Made by a program: the position numbers and the translations under genes
Origin: Phocoena phocoena
Lineage: Eukaryota > Chordata > Mammalia > Artiodactyla > Phocoenidae
Reading direction: 5' to 3'
NCBI RefSeq assembly: GCF_963924675.1
Contig: NC_089223.1
Location: 5,158,881-5,222,880 of the forward strand
DNA length: 64,000 nucleotides
Shown here: piece after piece, positions 13,240 to 25,384 of the stretch
How the letters are laid out: every line of letters begins with the position of its first letter
Numbering within the stretch: the stretch's first letter is position 1
The notes under the pieces: model-generated
The model's database searches: none
What the model saw: only the letters and a program-made list of their open reading frames with translations
What the model was told of the DNA's origin: nothing

Positions 13240-13775
13240 TTTTTCAGAAACTATCGTAATAGAGAAAAACATCTGACTCCATATTAGATCTGTCTCTTTT
13301 ACTTTAACCTTTGTGTTCTCTTGCTTTTGCTACAAATTAATCACTAAAGGAATGTTACCTATACCTTACAGTGTACATAATGGCCCATCTTTGGGAACCC
13401 TGCCTCCCATGCCTGAGCCTTAAGCTAAAATACCTGTGTTTAAACTCACAGGAAACACCCTGAACAGGCCCACCTGTGAATGGCTGCAGGAAAGAAGAAA
13501 TTAACACATCCCCTCTGGAGTCTGGCCTGAACCAGGAAAGATTTGCAACAACTTATGGCCTTTTTACTTTACCTCCTCACTTCCCTCCCCCTTTTGCTCT
13601 ATAAAAGAACCTAACATCCAAATACGGGCAAGATGGTTCTTTGGGACACTAGTCCACCATCTTCTCGGTCTGCTGGCTTTCCACATAAAGTGGCTATTCC
13701 TTGTCCCAACAACTCGTCTCTTGATTTACTGGACTGTTGTGCTTCGAGCAGTACAAGCTTGGACTTGGTAACACT
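13240..13775 (+). mobile_element. Solo LTR of an endogenous retrovirus (ERV1-like, different family)
   Basis: The block has the LTR order TATA box (TTGCTCTATAAAAGAACC at about 13593), a conserved R segment (TCCACCATCTTCTCGGTCTG, 13651 on), a polyadenylation-like region CACATAAAGTGGCTATTCC, and a U5 tail ending GGACTTGGTAACA near 13772. This wording recurs in many mammalian gammaretroviral LTRs. No internal region adjoins it. The left edge is uncertain; a T-rich run lies at 13224-13245. Confidence 0.72.
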
Positions 13776-15394
13776 ACTAAATCAGGAACTGTGCAACCTA
13801 ACAAGATAACCTACATCAGTTTCATAGATGCTGGCAGAAGATGCAAAACCACTGACGGCCCAGCAAGTAATGTCAACTTCATGTTTGCATCAGTTCCAAG
13901 TCCCACAGAGGAGAGGCAGAGCAGCTGAGGTAGATGCTTCTCATGCAGTGGGTTTGCATCACAGTTGAGGAAACCCCCCAACATATAACGGGGCTGCTAG
14001 CACATCCGACCAACCCCTGCACTATGGAAGACATTATCTTTATTATCTTGTCCATCTAGCAAGAAGAGAGACACTATTTGTCTTCCAAAGCTGATAGCTG
14101 TGCTAACATATTTGGAAAAAAAGCAAAAAAATCTACCAGTCCTTCTTACTCAGAAGACGTGGAGAAACAAGAGAGTCATGGTGAAACACTTCTCAACAAA
14201 GGGCAGAAAGTTTAATTTGGAAGAAAAGCCCATTTGACCTCAACTATTCTCCAGATCAGGTTTTTGTTTGTTTGCTTGTTATAATGTAAGTGTTTAATCT
14301 CCATGCCTACGTTTATCCCTCAGCTGTATTGAAAATTGAAGAAAGAAAGTAAAAGGGGCTATTATCTTGCTTCCAAACTCCACCAAAAAAATTACTGTTT
14401 AAATCAGATGAAAATGTTGTCAAGTTTATATTTACAAGCAGCTGGTGTTGTGGATTTTAAAACAAGCCAACTGCTAAATCTTGTATAGATATGAAAAAAA
14501 TAGCATGTATAAGAAAAAAGTCACATCCTGAGCTTTGTCTTTCTAAAAATGTGGACTTCCTCAAATAAGCAGATAAATGCCAACTTTATCAAGATATAAA
14601 ATACTCCCTATACATTTGTTTTAATATCTTAGACTTTGACTAATTTGTGGAGATAGAAGAACATTTGTGCTACGGCAAATCCTATGTTAAAAAAAGAAAA
14701 AAAAAACTATTGGTTAAATCTTATGTATTGACCTATTTCCTTTTACGCTAAGACTCTGTTCTCCAGTGAGAGTCAGTGAGAAAACGTCAGATCTCTAAAA
14801 TCAAATATCTTTGCTTCTAGGCCACCTAGCTCAGCATGAAAGAAAGCAATAGTTGGTCCACGGGTCTGTCCTCTTTCAGTGCAGCTGTAACTAAGTTCTC
14901 TGCACATGGAACTGGAGGATCAGGCCTAGAATGTGACACCTTGGACAAAGCCATCCAGTGCCCAGGGGCCGGGGAAGCCAGCCCTGCTGTCCCTGCCACT
15001 GACACACGAGCGCAGTAGCCATGCAGAGTCTATATCTTTACTTTTTATAGTAAAGTGTGGACACTGGCCCAGAGCAAACTTGTCATGTGGCTTCAGGTTT
15101 CCTTTGATATCTGTGACCTCATTATTGTTCGTTCTTTATCGACATCCATGAGTTCATCTATCAGATGGTTGCCCAGTGATTTTATTCTCTACCCCCAACC
15201 CCTCCTCAAAAACTACAGGCAGGAAATATTTTATATGGGTATTTCCAGGAATGTGTAAATGACTGACAAGTTTTAGCATGTCAACCTTACATTGGTGCAT
15301 TTGTATTTGAATAGATGGGAAATTTAAACCAAGGATCAGTCAACAAGTAGCAAAGGTTTAGAGGAGAAAAATAGGAACTGACTCTTACTGAGCT
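13776..15394. other. Unique stretch, no gene recognised
   Basis: The frames at 14836 (60 codons) and 14933 (72 codons) lie in a GC-richer patch but show no family. A T/G-rich patch is at 14261-14280. Confidence 0.5.
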
Positions 15395-16400
15395 CTTCGT
15401 GTGACCTGTATTATCCTAAATGATGTATAAGCTGTGATAACTCCCATCATCCTCCCAACACTTCTGTGAGGGAGGCACTGAAACCACACTCCTCCTCAGC
15501 TAGGACTCAAACCCAGCCAAACCTCATATTGTGAATTGAACCCACGATCCCTGACTTAGGAGGGGACTGGAACCCACTGTCTTTTGATTGAAACCGCTCA
15601 CCTGGTATCAGGACTTACTGAAGCTCATTTTCTTTGTCTTGATGCAGAAAGAATTCAGCGTGAGGCAAAGTGATAGGCAAAGGGTGAGTTTATTAGCATA
15701 GGATGCTTGTGAGAGATACAAGCAGACAGGCAGGGGAGCGCAGCTCTGAGAACAAAGGGGGCTACATTTTTACAATCGGAGAAAAAGGGAGGGGAGAAGA
15801 CCACCTTCATCCTCATTCTCGGGTAGACGTCAAGGCTTACATCACTAGTTCCTCCTTTAACCCTATATGGTCTAACTAGGATTGTCATGGCATTATTTAA
15901 ATCACATGTATATTAGCAAAAGGTAGTGACGTATACAAAAATTTGGCATTTCATCTCACGTTTTGCTATAATGTCCCCTTTCACCTAGTTTCTTTCCCCT
16001 TTCACCTATATTCCTGTCTTGGCTACATGCAGAAATGCTACTCTTCAGGCACCATTAACTCCCTGACTTCATGTAATAAGATTCAGACCCCACGTCTATT
16101 TTCCTTTACTTTAACTACATACGTAGGTTGTTCCTTTGTTACTGGATTGTTTTATTCAGTGGTCACTAGCTTACAACAGTCTCCCAAACTCCCTTAAAAT
16201 TCCGTTTCTGTTTTTAATCCCCTAGTGGGATTTCTAACTAACTATTTAATTATCCTACTCTATCCCTATCAATACTACAATAGGTATTCACATTTTCAAA
16301 TATCAATAGGTATGATTCACATATGAGGAAACCATGGCACAGAGAAGTTAAATAATTTGTTGAAGATTCTTTCCACAGATACTTAATACCTGCATAGAAT
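15395..16400 (-). repeat. MIR SINE split by an LTR insertion
   Basis: The two MIR halves are 15395-15478 and 16272-16400. The left half has the TGATAACTCCCATCATCCTC-type segment and ends GAGGGAGGCAC. The right half resumes with ATACTACAATAGG and then CATATGAGGAAACCATGGCA, the antisense MIR core. Put together they give the normal MIR order, so the LTR at 15479-16271 landed inside the MIR. The flanking tetramers GCAC and ATAC each differ by one base from the GTAC expected from the MIR consensus, so they are a plausible worn TSD. Confidence 0.65.
15479..16271 (-). mobile_element. Solo LTR, family shared with 27304 and 40986 (copy 1)
   Basis: It aligns over its length with 27304-28025 and 40986-41840. 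On its own (minus) strand it begins TGATAGGGATAGAGTAGG and ends in CA, the canonical retroviral LTR termini. The TATA-like position that is intact in the other two copies is mutated here (plus strand CATTTTTACAATC, about 15766). Three B-box-like motifs lie near its 3' end at 15505, 15534 and 15566. It is inserted in an MIR. The open frames of 77 and 84 codons across it have no meaning. Confidence 0.82.
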
Positions 16401-17499
16401 TTTCATCCACTTTCCTCAGCGTCTGTATACACAATCACTACAATACACTGATGCTGAGGAGGCAAGACGAAGAAAAACGAAAATAAGTTTTTCTGGCTTC
16501 TCCTGAAATCATATCCCGTGAGCACCGCATTATCTCTCTACTTCTAATGCCAGCCCAACCAGCTATGTGGGAATACATGAAGGTTTCTGTGTTCGTATTA
16601 GGAAACACAGGAAGCCAGTCTTCATGTCCCTTGCTTATACGGACCATCACCCAGCAGAACTGACCAGCATCGAGGTGTCAGAACACCCGCAATAAAATTT
16701 TCCTACCTTATTAACATGTACTAAAGCTAACTGGAGAATAATTGGATACAATCATGAATTATGAAAGGCATTTACAGGTTGAAAGTCATTGTTTTAGTTC
16801 TCTCGACGGCAATGATTCCCTCCGAGATTCCTTCCCCTACTTTCTCAAAGAATATTCTCTCATTATTTAGCTACGCTTGGTACAGAATGGAAGTTTGTTC
16901 TAAAAATCAACAGTGAAAAATCCCCCAAAAGGACGCACAGTAGCTCTGCAAACAAACAGGCTGTGCTATTCGGACCATTTCTATCACACTTATTTTCTAA
17001 AAAGTCCCACCATTTTCGGAAATAAAATATGCACTTATTGAGTGAGCAGCTCTTAGAACGTGCCTCTATTGTGGAATTTGTAGAAAAAACATTATTCAAA
17101 TAACTTAACTGAATGTAAAGGATGTAAGCTATATTTAAAATTTTGACTTGAAGCCTCTCTATATAAATTTTCACTATTCTTTAGCTAGAAGTGAAGGCAC
17201 CAGAAAAGTAATTATCAGGTAAATACAGAAAAAGCTAATATTGTATAACTAGGAACCAAATCTTTAATATGTTTGTCCACAGAGATAATCAGATTATCTC
17301 TGAGAGTATTACTTCTTCACTAAAACAACTGAGGAACTCATGTGATGATAAGTCTTCATAATAAACATTCTGGCATTTCCTTCCTTCTTCTTTGTGTTCT
17401 CATGAAAATAGTGCTTGCATAGATATATATAAATAGTCAAATTTTATGTGTAAGTATTAGACCAAGGGCCAAAACTCTGGCTGATAATCAGAGTCATTT
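16401..17499. other. Unique stretch, no gene recognised
   Basis: The 103-codon minus-strand frame at 16863-17174 has no recognised domain and unremarkable composition. No repeat was identified. Confidence 0.5.
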
Positions 17500-17511
17500 T
17501 CAAGTTGTTTT

Positions 17512-17722
17512 TTTGTTTTGTTTTGTTTTTGCGGTACGCGGGCTTCTCACTGTTGCGGCCTCTCCCGTTGCGGAGCACAGGCTCCGGACGCGCAGGCTCG
17601 GCGGCCATGGCTCACGGGCCCAGTCGCTCCGCGGCATGTGGGATCTTCCCGGACCGGGGCACGAACCCGTGTCTCCTGCATCGGCAGGCGGACTCTCAAC
17701 CACTGCGCCACCAGAGAAGCCC
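17512..17722 (-). mobile_element. CHR-type tRNA-derived SINE
   Basis: On the minus strand it starts GGGCTTCTCTGGTGGCGCAG (tRNA-derived head with A box) and has a B-box-like segment around GGTTCGTGCCCC. It ends in an A/C-rich tail, seen as T/G-rich 17508-17531. A 12-bp TSD, TCAAGTTGTTTT, lies at 17500-17511 and 17723-17734. It is about 210 bp, full length for this family. Long frames here (87-122 codons) are only SINE translations. Confidence 0.95.
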
Positions 17723-17990
17723 TCAAGTTGTTTTAAAATACAGAATCTCAGGATCTGTTCCACTCATGCTGAATCAGAATGCCAGCATTAGGCCCAGAAA
17801 AGAACCCTCTGTAGAGGAGTCTGTTGGAAGTCCCTCTGTATCTAGGCTGATATACTTAAGAGTAATTGTTTAATTCAATTCATGTTTATACTTCAATTAT
17901 AAGAATATACATTTACCTCTTTATTGTTATTCCCTAAAAAGACATGCAAAGTTTGCCACTACGATGTCAAATATAAATATGAGGCCTTGA

Positions 17991-18196
17991 GAGCTTCCCC
18001 GGTGGCGCAGTGGTTGGGAGTCAGCCTGCCGATGCAGGGGACGCGGGTTCATGCCCCGGTCCGGGAAGATCCCACATGCCGCAGAGCGGCTGGGCCCGTG
18101 AGCCATGGCCACTGAGCCTGCGCGTCCCGAGCCTGTGCTCCGCAACGGGAGAGGCCACAACAGTGAGAGGCCAGCGTACCGCAAAAAAAAAAAAAA
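17991..18196 (+). mobile_element. CHR-type tRNA-derived SINE
   Basis: It is full length: the head GAGCTTCCCCGGTGGCGCAG, the body with CCGGTCCGGGAAGATCCC, and a pure A tail at 18183-18196. A perfect 10-bp TSD, GAGGCCTTGA, is at 17981-17990 and 18197-18206. It lies opposite in orientation to the copy 270 bp upstream. Confidence 0.96.
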
Positions 18197-18206
18197 GAGG
18201 CCTTGA

Positions 18207-18994
18207 ATGATAGGGCCCCACGTCTGCCTTACTCACTGTTAGTTATAACTGTAGCAAGGAGCACAGAGCCAAAGACCTAATAGATAATCAATAAAGGCTT
18301 GTTTAGAGCATACATTTAGTCAATGCTATTCGATACTCTGGCTTTCTATTACCTAGATATGCCTTGATTCAGTGTGCTGTCCTCATCAAAGGAAAAAAAT
18401 GGAAGGAGTGAGTTAACCATCAATAAAAATATTCATTAGATTAGTGACAAAGTTCTTCACGCCTCTGTAGTATAGCTAGACAGCATCCTGTAATGCTACT
18501 TTTCAGAGCTAGCTGTATATATCATAGAAACATCACTTGTCGTTATTTTATTAAGTTTGCAGACTTCCAACTTAGGATCTATCAGCATTGTCACTATTGT
18601 TTAAAAATGTATTGCTATCGCATTACCTAAAGTGGTCCTGTGATGATCTAGCTGTCTTACTCACTTTCTCTGACTGTTCAATGAGTCATATTGTTATTTC
18701 CTTTCAAAATCTTTCATCTTATTTTTACTAACCAAATGCTTAAATAACTGGCATTATTTATGGAAATGGAAACATGGTGAAAGTCAGTTGAAAGTATAAA
18801 CCTAGCCAGTTTTATAAGGTACAAATATTTAAGATGAAATCACCACAGTATTATGTCAATAGGAAGAATTATTTCATCTTCTTATTTAATATAGTAGTGT
18901 TCTCTCTATGTATATAAATATCTGTATGTATATATGTATATAAATATCTGAGTGTGTTTTATATATATCTTTATAAAAAACACACACATATTTA
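18207..18994. other. Unique AT-rich stretch
   Basis: No gene or recognised repeat. Confidence 0.5.
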
Positions 18995-18995
18995 C

Positions 18996-19036
<41 letters not shown>
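18995..19036. repeat. Compound TA/CA microsatellite
   Basis: (TA)n at 18995-19009 passes into (AC)n at 19009-19036, with a broken CA run just upstream (18981-18988). Confidence 0.95.
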
Positions 19037-22000
19037 GCCTATGGGCATAATCACATTTTCAAAATAAAAATAATATTTTCTTTCTTTTAACATCCACTCT
19101 GAAAGCTCTACAAACTGTTATATCTCTTTATAAACACCGAACCTATTCTTTGACTTGAAAGAATATCTATTCTTGTTTTGCTCTTTGTAACTATCAGCTA
19201 TAAATCTTAGTGCCCACTTTTCTTTCATTTATCTTAGGTCAATTTACCCTATAACAGCTGGCTTATGGAATCCCACAGAGAAGTTCAAAGTTTATCGCAT
19301 CTGAAATAGAATCATTTTCCAGAACTTCATAGTTACAGATGCAGCTAACCACTTAGAGCTGCATATAGATTATGGTTTAGATTTGCTTGTGAGGACTGCT
19401 CAAGAAACTGGAATCAAAAGAAATGTCAAAAGCAGGTCTAAATGTATTTGGTATGTACAAATTAAGTCCTAATTTAGTCTCTAGACCGTTGATTTGTTCC
19501 AGTGATAGAAGCCACAGCATCTTCACGCTTTGCTGTTAGCGCAAAAAACATGCCGACATACGATTTGATTTTCTATTCTGTCAATTCTTTTTTGGCCGCT
19601 ATTTAACAAAATCCTCCATTAGGAATGAAAGTATAAGTTTTAGCTTGTATTTCTCCATGAAATGTAACTACCCAGTCTAGTTCAGTTTACTTTCGTTTGC
19701 TTGTTCTTAAGGTGTATCAATGATTCATTTACAACTAAAAACAGTGATGTTTGCAGGTTCTACTGTGTGAAATATAAGACTGTAAGGGTCATTCAGCAGG
19801 TCGTCCAGGCTGATCTAAAAGAGCTGTGAGGGTGAAATGGCCAGCTTTATTGGAAATTGTTCCAAAAGATCAAGAATAATATTCTCAACTGAGCAGCTAA
19901 GCCTCCCATTTTTGAAAGAATTAATGATTTAATAATTTGAATGAGTAATACATTTATAGCATGGACGCATCATGTATATCACTGATACAGAGTAGTGGTG
20001 TCATAGATTTTGTGCTTACTTTTACTATTTCTGACATGGCCATAGTGTCACCTGACCCACCTTAGGATGTCAGCAGAGTCAGTAATGGAATTCTCTGGAG
20101 TTTAAAGACAAAGACGGTTTTATCTCAGGAAGAGAAAATACTTTTTAGAGGATATATTAAGATGAGAATAAAATTATCGGTGAAATTACATATACTTAGT
20201 GATATATAAATTAACAAAAGCCTATTCTCACATGCATTGACCTGTACCTTCCTAAAATTTACCATATTAAACAGACATAGTTTTATTTATCACAAATAAA
20301 CTTCTACATTTAAAATCTCTTATTTTGAGATCATTCCCACATTTAGGTGGGTAAAAATTGGAAATTGAGGAACTCTAATGGGAAGGCACCTGTTTTGGTG
20401 TTATGTGGTGGTGAATTCCTGGAATAATGTGTGCAAACCACATATAGAAGTTGGAAGTTTGAGCTTCCTGATGGCTACTTAGTAGCAAACAGCCAAAGTC
20501 CAGTTCCTCTGTCAGTCATTGTTAGAGAGCACTGACTTTGGAACTTTCTTGTCCTTTAGGTTTCCCCACAATGGACTATCTAGATTTATTAATCCATGGC
20601 CCCCTTAGCACAAGCTATCCGTCAAGTTTTCTTTTTCCATCCAATATACCATCATCTGTCACAAGACATTCTAAAGCATAAGTAACACATTTTCATGATT
20701 ATGATTTTACCAGCACTGACAACAGTGTACAAAACATCCTGTATGGTCTAGTTAGTAAATTTCAGTACAAGCAACACCATTATTTGGAAAATACTCCTCA
20801 AAATAGTTTATACCATGAATCTTTTCATAGCTTACTTGCCTATTAAATTATTTCTTTTTTATCTAAGGCTAAGTAAAACTAAAGACAAAACAGATAAGTC
20901 TTTTTCTTTAGATTTGGCATGCATGTAGGATTTAGCCACAAGAGATTTTATAATTAAATATATCAAACTAAGTCAACCGCTTCATATTTTAGAAATTTTA
21001 CTACAAATCTCTTGAACATGACGGCAGTCCATCCACATCTATGATCTGCATAATCCCTAAAGTTAATTACCGAGGGTATACTTATCTTAAAAATGTAATC
21101 TTAGAAACAGCACAGTACACTTTAAAATTAAGTTAGGTAGTACAAACTATGCAAACCTGACAACTAATAATGTACTATATTTTAATATCACTAAAGATTG
21201 CATTTAAAATCTAATAATTCTCTAAAGCAGTTTGAGTTAAATGATCCTTACAAAATGTAGTAATTTTCATTTCAAAAGGAGCTTTTGTACCTTAAGACTA
21301 TGAGAGCCTATCTGAAATTAAAGTTGACTAGAGTGAGATAAACTATATAAAATGGAGCAGTGTTAATGTTTACTTAATGCCTGCAGAGGAAAACCACCAC
21401 ATAATATCTCTATAATGTAGTAAATTGCTTGTAGCTTTGTTCAACTTGATTTTTATTTAGACAGTGAGGGATTAATAAAAAAGACTTCGAAGTTTCTTAT
21501 GATGACAGCTTTAGAGACAAAGGCTAACATTTGGATACCTTTGGCTCAGGAAAAAACCCCAAAAAGACCAAAAAGATTTATTGACTAGAATTTTTTAATA
21601 CATATCAAATTAGATTTTAAATCATCATATCAAAATGCACAGCTGGATTCCTGGCCCAGAACAACCATCAGAATGAAAACACAGTTTCATTCAGCTAACA
21701 TCTGTATCAAATCTAGGGACACAGAGTTTTATAATTTACATTTTTATGGATGTAAAATTCCATGCATTTGAATAACTTTAACATTTCAAAACAGATTTGA
21801 CTTCCAGTTTTTAAAATAAAGTGAGATGAACTAAGAATTTATATTAAAATTAAATATATTTACCTCCATTGAAAGTGGTGGAAAAAATAGCTACCAATGA
21901 AGTAAGAAACAGCTTTTTAGAAGCTGAATGCTGCAACAGGGAAGTGTGACTAATAATTCATAATCTTCAACTGGGTCCCTAAGATGCAGTGCCCAGCTAG

Positions 22001-23099
22001 TATCTGGAAATCCTGAGTGCATTTTTTCCAATTCTCCCCAGAGCTTCTCGCAAATCTTCACCAATACAGCTATGTATGATCCCAACCTCTCGGCATATGA
22101 CCATTTTCTTGACTTCTGTGAGAAAATATAGTCCATCAGATATGAAACCCCACATCTTTCTCTTAATATTCTAATTTGACTTTATCACATTCTCTTTCCC
22201 TCTGACTTATTAATCTCTTAAGGGCCAATCACCCTACACATGCCCTCAATTTCTTTATCTCCTGCCAGTGCAGTGGACGTCCTCCACAAATTACTTCTCT
22301 TCCCTGTGTATTATCTTCACCATCTTCCTCCAGATTGGTTTCTTAAACTCAGTATGTAGGTATGCTCACATTTTAATATGAGTATCAAAATAATGAGCTT
22401 TTCTTATGCCTGCATCTCCCTACATCTAGTCCCACGTGTACACCTACCTACCCTTCCATTCGTGGTCGTGGCTCCACGTGGACTAATTCATATAGTTTAT
22501 ATTCTGGGTTCACACTTCCTCACCTCGCCCTTTCATACCCCTATGTTTTGTTTTTAGTCTTTCATCTAAAATTCCTTTGCCAGAGTTATTAGTGAGGCTT
22601 GATTGCCAAGTGCAAAATTTGTATAATCCTTTTTTCATGTCACCTTCCTGCATTGAACAATCCACCATCTTATCCTTGAAATTCCACTTTCCTCTGCCTT
22701 CAGCAATTACACTTTCTTCTGGTTTTCCAGCTACTCTTCCAAAAACACTTTCCTAACATCTTCTTTCTCTGACTACCTCTTAAAGGGCAGTGTTCCCCAG
22801 GTTTCCACTCTTAACCATTTGGATTCTAATTTAATTCTGTATCTCCTCAAGTGATCATATTCACACCCATCCCTTTAACTAAGCTTAATAACTAAAGTTT
22901 AACCCCTCACTCAAGTAATTATAAGAGTGATTGCTATGTTCTCTATTGCTAAATATTAGAGATTACTAAAATACTAAAATACCATCAATTAATGCATAAG
23001 ATGCTTGATTATTCTGTCATTCTCAACTTCCAGGTGACTAGTAAAAACTGAGTGTAATATGTACACTTGTGCGTGTGTGTGCATAAAAGTTACATAACT
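19037..23099. other. Long unique AT-rich stretch, no gene recognised
   Basis: This is the longest part of the window without a clear repeat. The only frame above 80 codons is 21891-22136 on the minus strand (81 codons), with no known domain. I see no exon I can name. If anything functional is here it would be noncoding, and conservation data would be needed to show it. Confidence 0.5.
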
Positions 23100-23215
23100 T
23101 TAAGGGCAATCTGATGTAAGACAAGCTTGGTTTAAAATCTTAGGTCTGCCATATAGTAGTTGAGTGGAAAGGTCTTGTGATTCTCTTAATGTACAAGTTG
23201 TATGTCTCCTCCTGT
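23100..23215 (+). repeat. MIR SINE relic (faint)
   Basis: The stretch with CTTAGGTCTGCCATATAGTA followed by a GTCTTGTGATTCTCTTAATG segment has the MIR order (CTCTGCCACTTACTAG then CTTGGGCAAGTTACTTAAC in the consensus). Match quality is low. Confidence 0.35.
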
Positions 23216-23769
23216 ACCGTGTTTTACAACCCTTGGTCACTGAAGACAATGTCAGGTTCAAACTCAAGTATTGCCCTGTAGAAAAAGAAGAGAAGGTGGT
23301 CCCTAGAGAACTGGTATGGGCTTGGGAAACCACTGACACAGGAGAGCCTTAATTCAGAGGTGGAATAGCAGCCCTCAGATAGGGGAGTATCTTGCTACAG
23401 CATGAACATTTCATGGAAATTTGGATATTCAGGTTTCTCAACCTCAACTCTATCTGCCCAAATGTCTCCAGCCAGTGCCCTAGGGCCTCATTCATTTCCC
23501 ATCAGCATCATTACTGTAGTGTAAGAAAGTTGTTAGGATAGACAGTATAATCTGTGCTGCTACTTTGAGACCCTCACAAAGCCAGGCTGATTCCCAGCTG
23601 AATCTACCCTGTGACGACTAGTGACAAGAAATTTCAAAACTGCTATGGAGACTTTTGGTCTTCACCAGTGTTCTTAATTTAGAGTCCTAGTTTTCAATTT
23701 GTCTTTGTTTCCCTATATATGTCCTCTAGGGCGTTAAGAAGTAATCAGGTAATTCCACAATCACTGTCA

Positions 23770-24480
23770 GGTTTTTTGTTACCGTGTGAGTTGAGGAACC
23801 CCCAAACCACCCCCTGGTTCAGTGATTTTCAAGGAGCATTACAGGACTCATATAGTCATATGAATGCTATGATTTATCACAACTAAAGGTTACAAAGCAA
23901 AATCAGCAAAGGGAAAAGCACATTGGGTAAAGTACAGAAGAAACCAGGCACAAGCTCTTAGGAGTCCTTTCCCAGTGGAGTCACAGAGGACCTGCTTAAT
24001 TCCTCCAGCGAGTTTGTGGCAAAACATATACAATATCTCTCAGGGGAGCACATTGGAGACTCAGTTCCCAGGAGTTTTATTGAGGGCTGGTCATGTAGGC
24101 ACTCGCTGCAAGTACCAAAATTCCAGACTCCCAACTTTTTGTTGTAGGTGTTCAACATAAAGCACATTGTTTGGTACATCAAAACATCACACTGTATGCC
24201 TTAAATACATACAGTTTTTATTTGTCAATTACTGGGGGGAAACACATTTTAGAAACAGTTTAGGCACAGAGAGACAATCTGAGTGGTTCTGGGAATGGTA
24301 AGAACCCTCCCAAATCCAAATTCCCAGATGACAGCCAAGAGCTTGTCTTGTAAGCAGTCCTTGTGAAGGGTGGGGGTCTCGGGCCTCCTGCAGGGACAGT
24401 AACTCAGTGCATGGACCCCTGTTCTCCCAAGACCTTGCTCTCTGAATGCACTTTATCCCATGTTCATCTGGTGATAATTT
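23770..24480 (-). mobile_element. Old LTR of ERVL/MaLR style, interrupted
   Basis: The segment around GGAGCATTACAGGACTCATA, GATTTATCACAACTAAAGG and GCAAAATCAGCAAAGGG is wording I know from old mammalian LTRs in antisense. The sense strand has ATAAATCATAG at the expected polyadenylation position. LTR-like text resumes at about 24250 (AGGCACAGAGAGACAATCTG), so the small L1 piece at 24177-24232 appears to interrupt it. Subfamily not assigned. Confidence 0.55.
24177..24232 (+). mobile_element. Short ancient L1M 3' fragment
   Basis: ATCAAAACATCACACTGTAT and the following TTTTTATTTGTCAATTA match the terminal segment of old L1M 3'UTRs. The same region, antisense, is at 29767-29888. About 55 bp remain. 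Confidence 0.5.
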
Positions 24481-24952
24481 GAAGAGTCGTGATTTTTTTT
24501 CACTTGCTATGAATTACTCATGTCTTATTCTCCCCTGCAATGGGAGTTATCTATGTATTCCTTAAATCTATGACAAACAAAAGTCCAGAATCCCATTTCA
24601 AAGACCTTTTTACTAAGACCACTTCCAGTGGCAGTTACTGTATCAATCGGGGGTCCAGCAGAAAACAAACAAAATAATAAAAACTGAGATATATCAAAGG
24701 GGAAGTGTTTATAAAGGGCATAATTCCAAAGTCAGAGTAGGGAGACCACAGAGAATTATGTAGAAACACAGGACCACCATCAGCAGAGAGTCCAACCACC
24801 AAGGCACTAGGGGACATTGGAAGGAGAGTTTTCTGAACCCAGGAAGAGAAAGGGTTGCAACCGTAGGAGGAGCAGTGGATATGTTTCTTGGAGATGGTTA
24901 TGTGATAACTCAGGACAGCTTAATATCTTGTCTAAGACAAAGATGTAGATAT

Positions 24953-25041
24953 AGAATCACTGAAAGCAATTATACTCCAGTAAAGATGTTAGAAAAAAAA
25001 AAGAAAAGAAAACTTACCAAAGAAAAAAGAAGAATCATTGA
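24953..25041 (+). mobile_element. Minimal L1 insertion (about 33 bp of L1 plus tail) with TSD
   Basis: AAGCAATTATACTCCAGTAA and AGATGTTAG (from 24964) are the last 30-odd bases of the young L1 3' end found at 32278, 54000 and 57418. An impure A tail follows. The flanks AGAATCACTGA (24953-24963) and AGAATCATTGA (25031-25041) match at 10 of 11 positions, showing a genuine, extremely 5'-truncated insertion of about 67 bp. Confidence 0.82.
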
Positions 25042-25114
25042 TATTTAGATATAACTAAAGCCGTGGAAATGGGTAAGATCTAAATCTGTATACTGCATGT
25101 TTTGAGTGGACAAA

Positions 25115-25384
25115 AGCATAAATTCTGGCAACAGATCAAAGTGCTGATAGATTTGAATCTTCACCCTATAACACACATCAGCTGAATTAGCTTGAATAAG
25201 TTTATTAACTCATGTCTAGTATCCTCATTTTTAAAAGGGAATAAGGATAGTGGACACCTTATGGAGATATCGAGAGTATATCATTAGTTAAAACATACTA
25301 AGTGCATAGGATAGCACCTGGCAGAAACGCATGTGCTCAATAAACGTTAGATTACTATCATCATCATCATCTCCTAAGAGTACT
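25115..25384 (+). repeat. MIR SINE, nearly full length
   Basis: The MIR order is visible throughout: a GATTTGAATCTTCACCCTAT segment, GAATAAGTTTATTAACTCAT, CCTCATTTTTAAAAGGG, then AGCACCTGGCAG and GTGCTCAATAAACGTTAG, ending in ATC repeats (25359-25372). Confidence 0.78.

Noticed and set aside
7390..13775. One provirus bounded by the LTRs at 7.4, 11.0 and 13.2 kb
   Set aside because: The three LTRs differ in sequence and nothing between them resembles gag, pol or env. They are three separate solo LTRs.
17505..17873. 122-codon frame, with similar 90-140-codon frames at 26621, 39151, 40323 and 54998
   Set aside because: All translate CHR SINEs (recurrent WAREPWPLSLRVRSLCSATG or HGPSRSAACGIFPDRG). 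Six different frames of the same repeat are open because the SINE is CpG- and GC-rich.
17991..18065. tRNA gene
   Set aside because: The A-box and B-box text belongs to the tRNA-derived head of a SINE, followed by the SINE body and an A tail, and repeated at nine other places.
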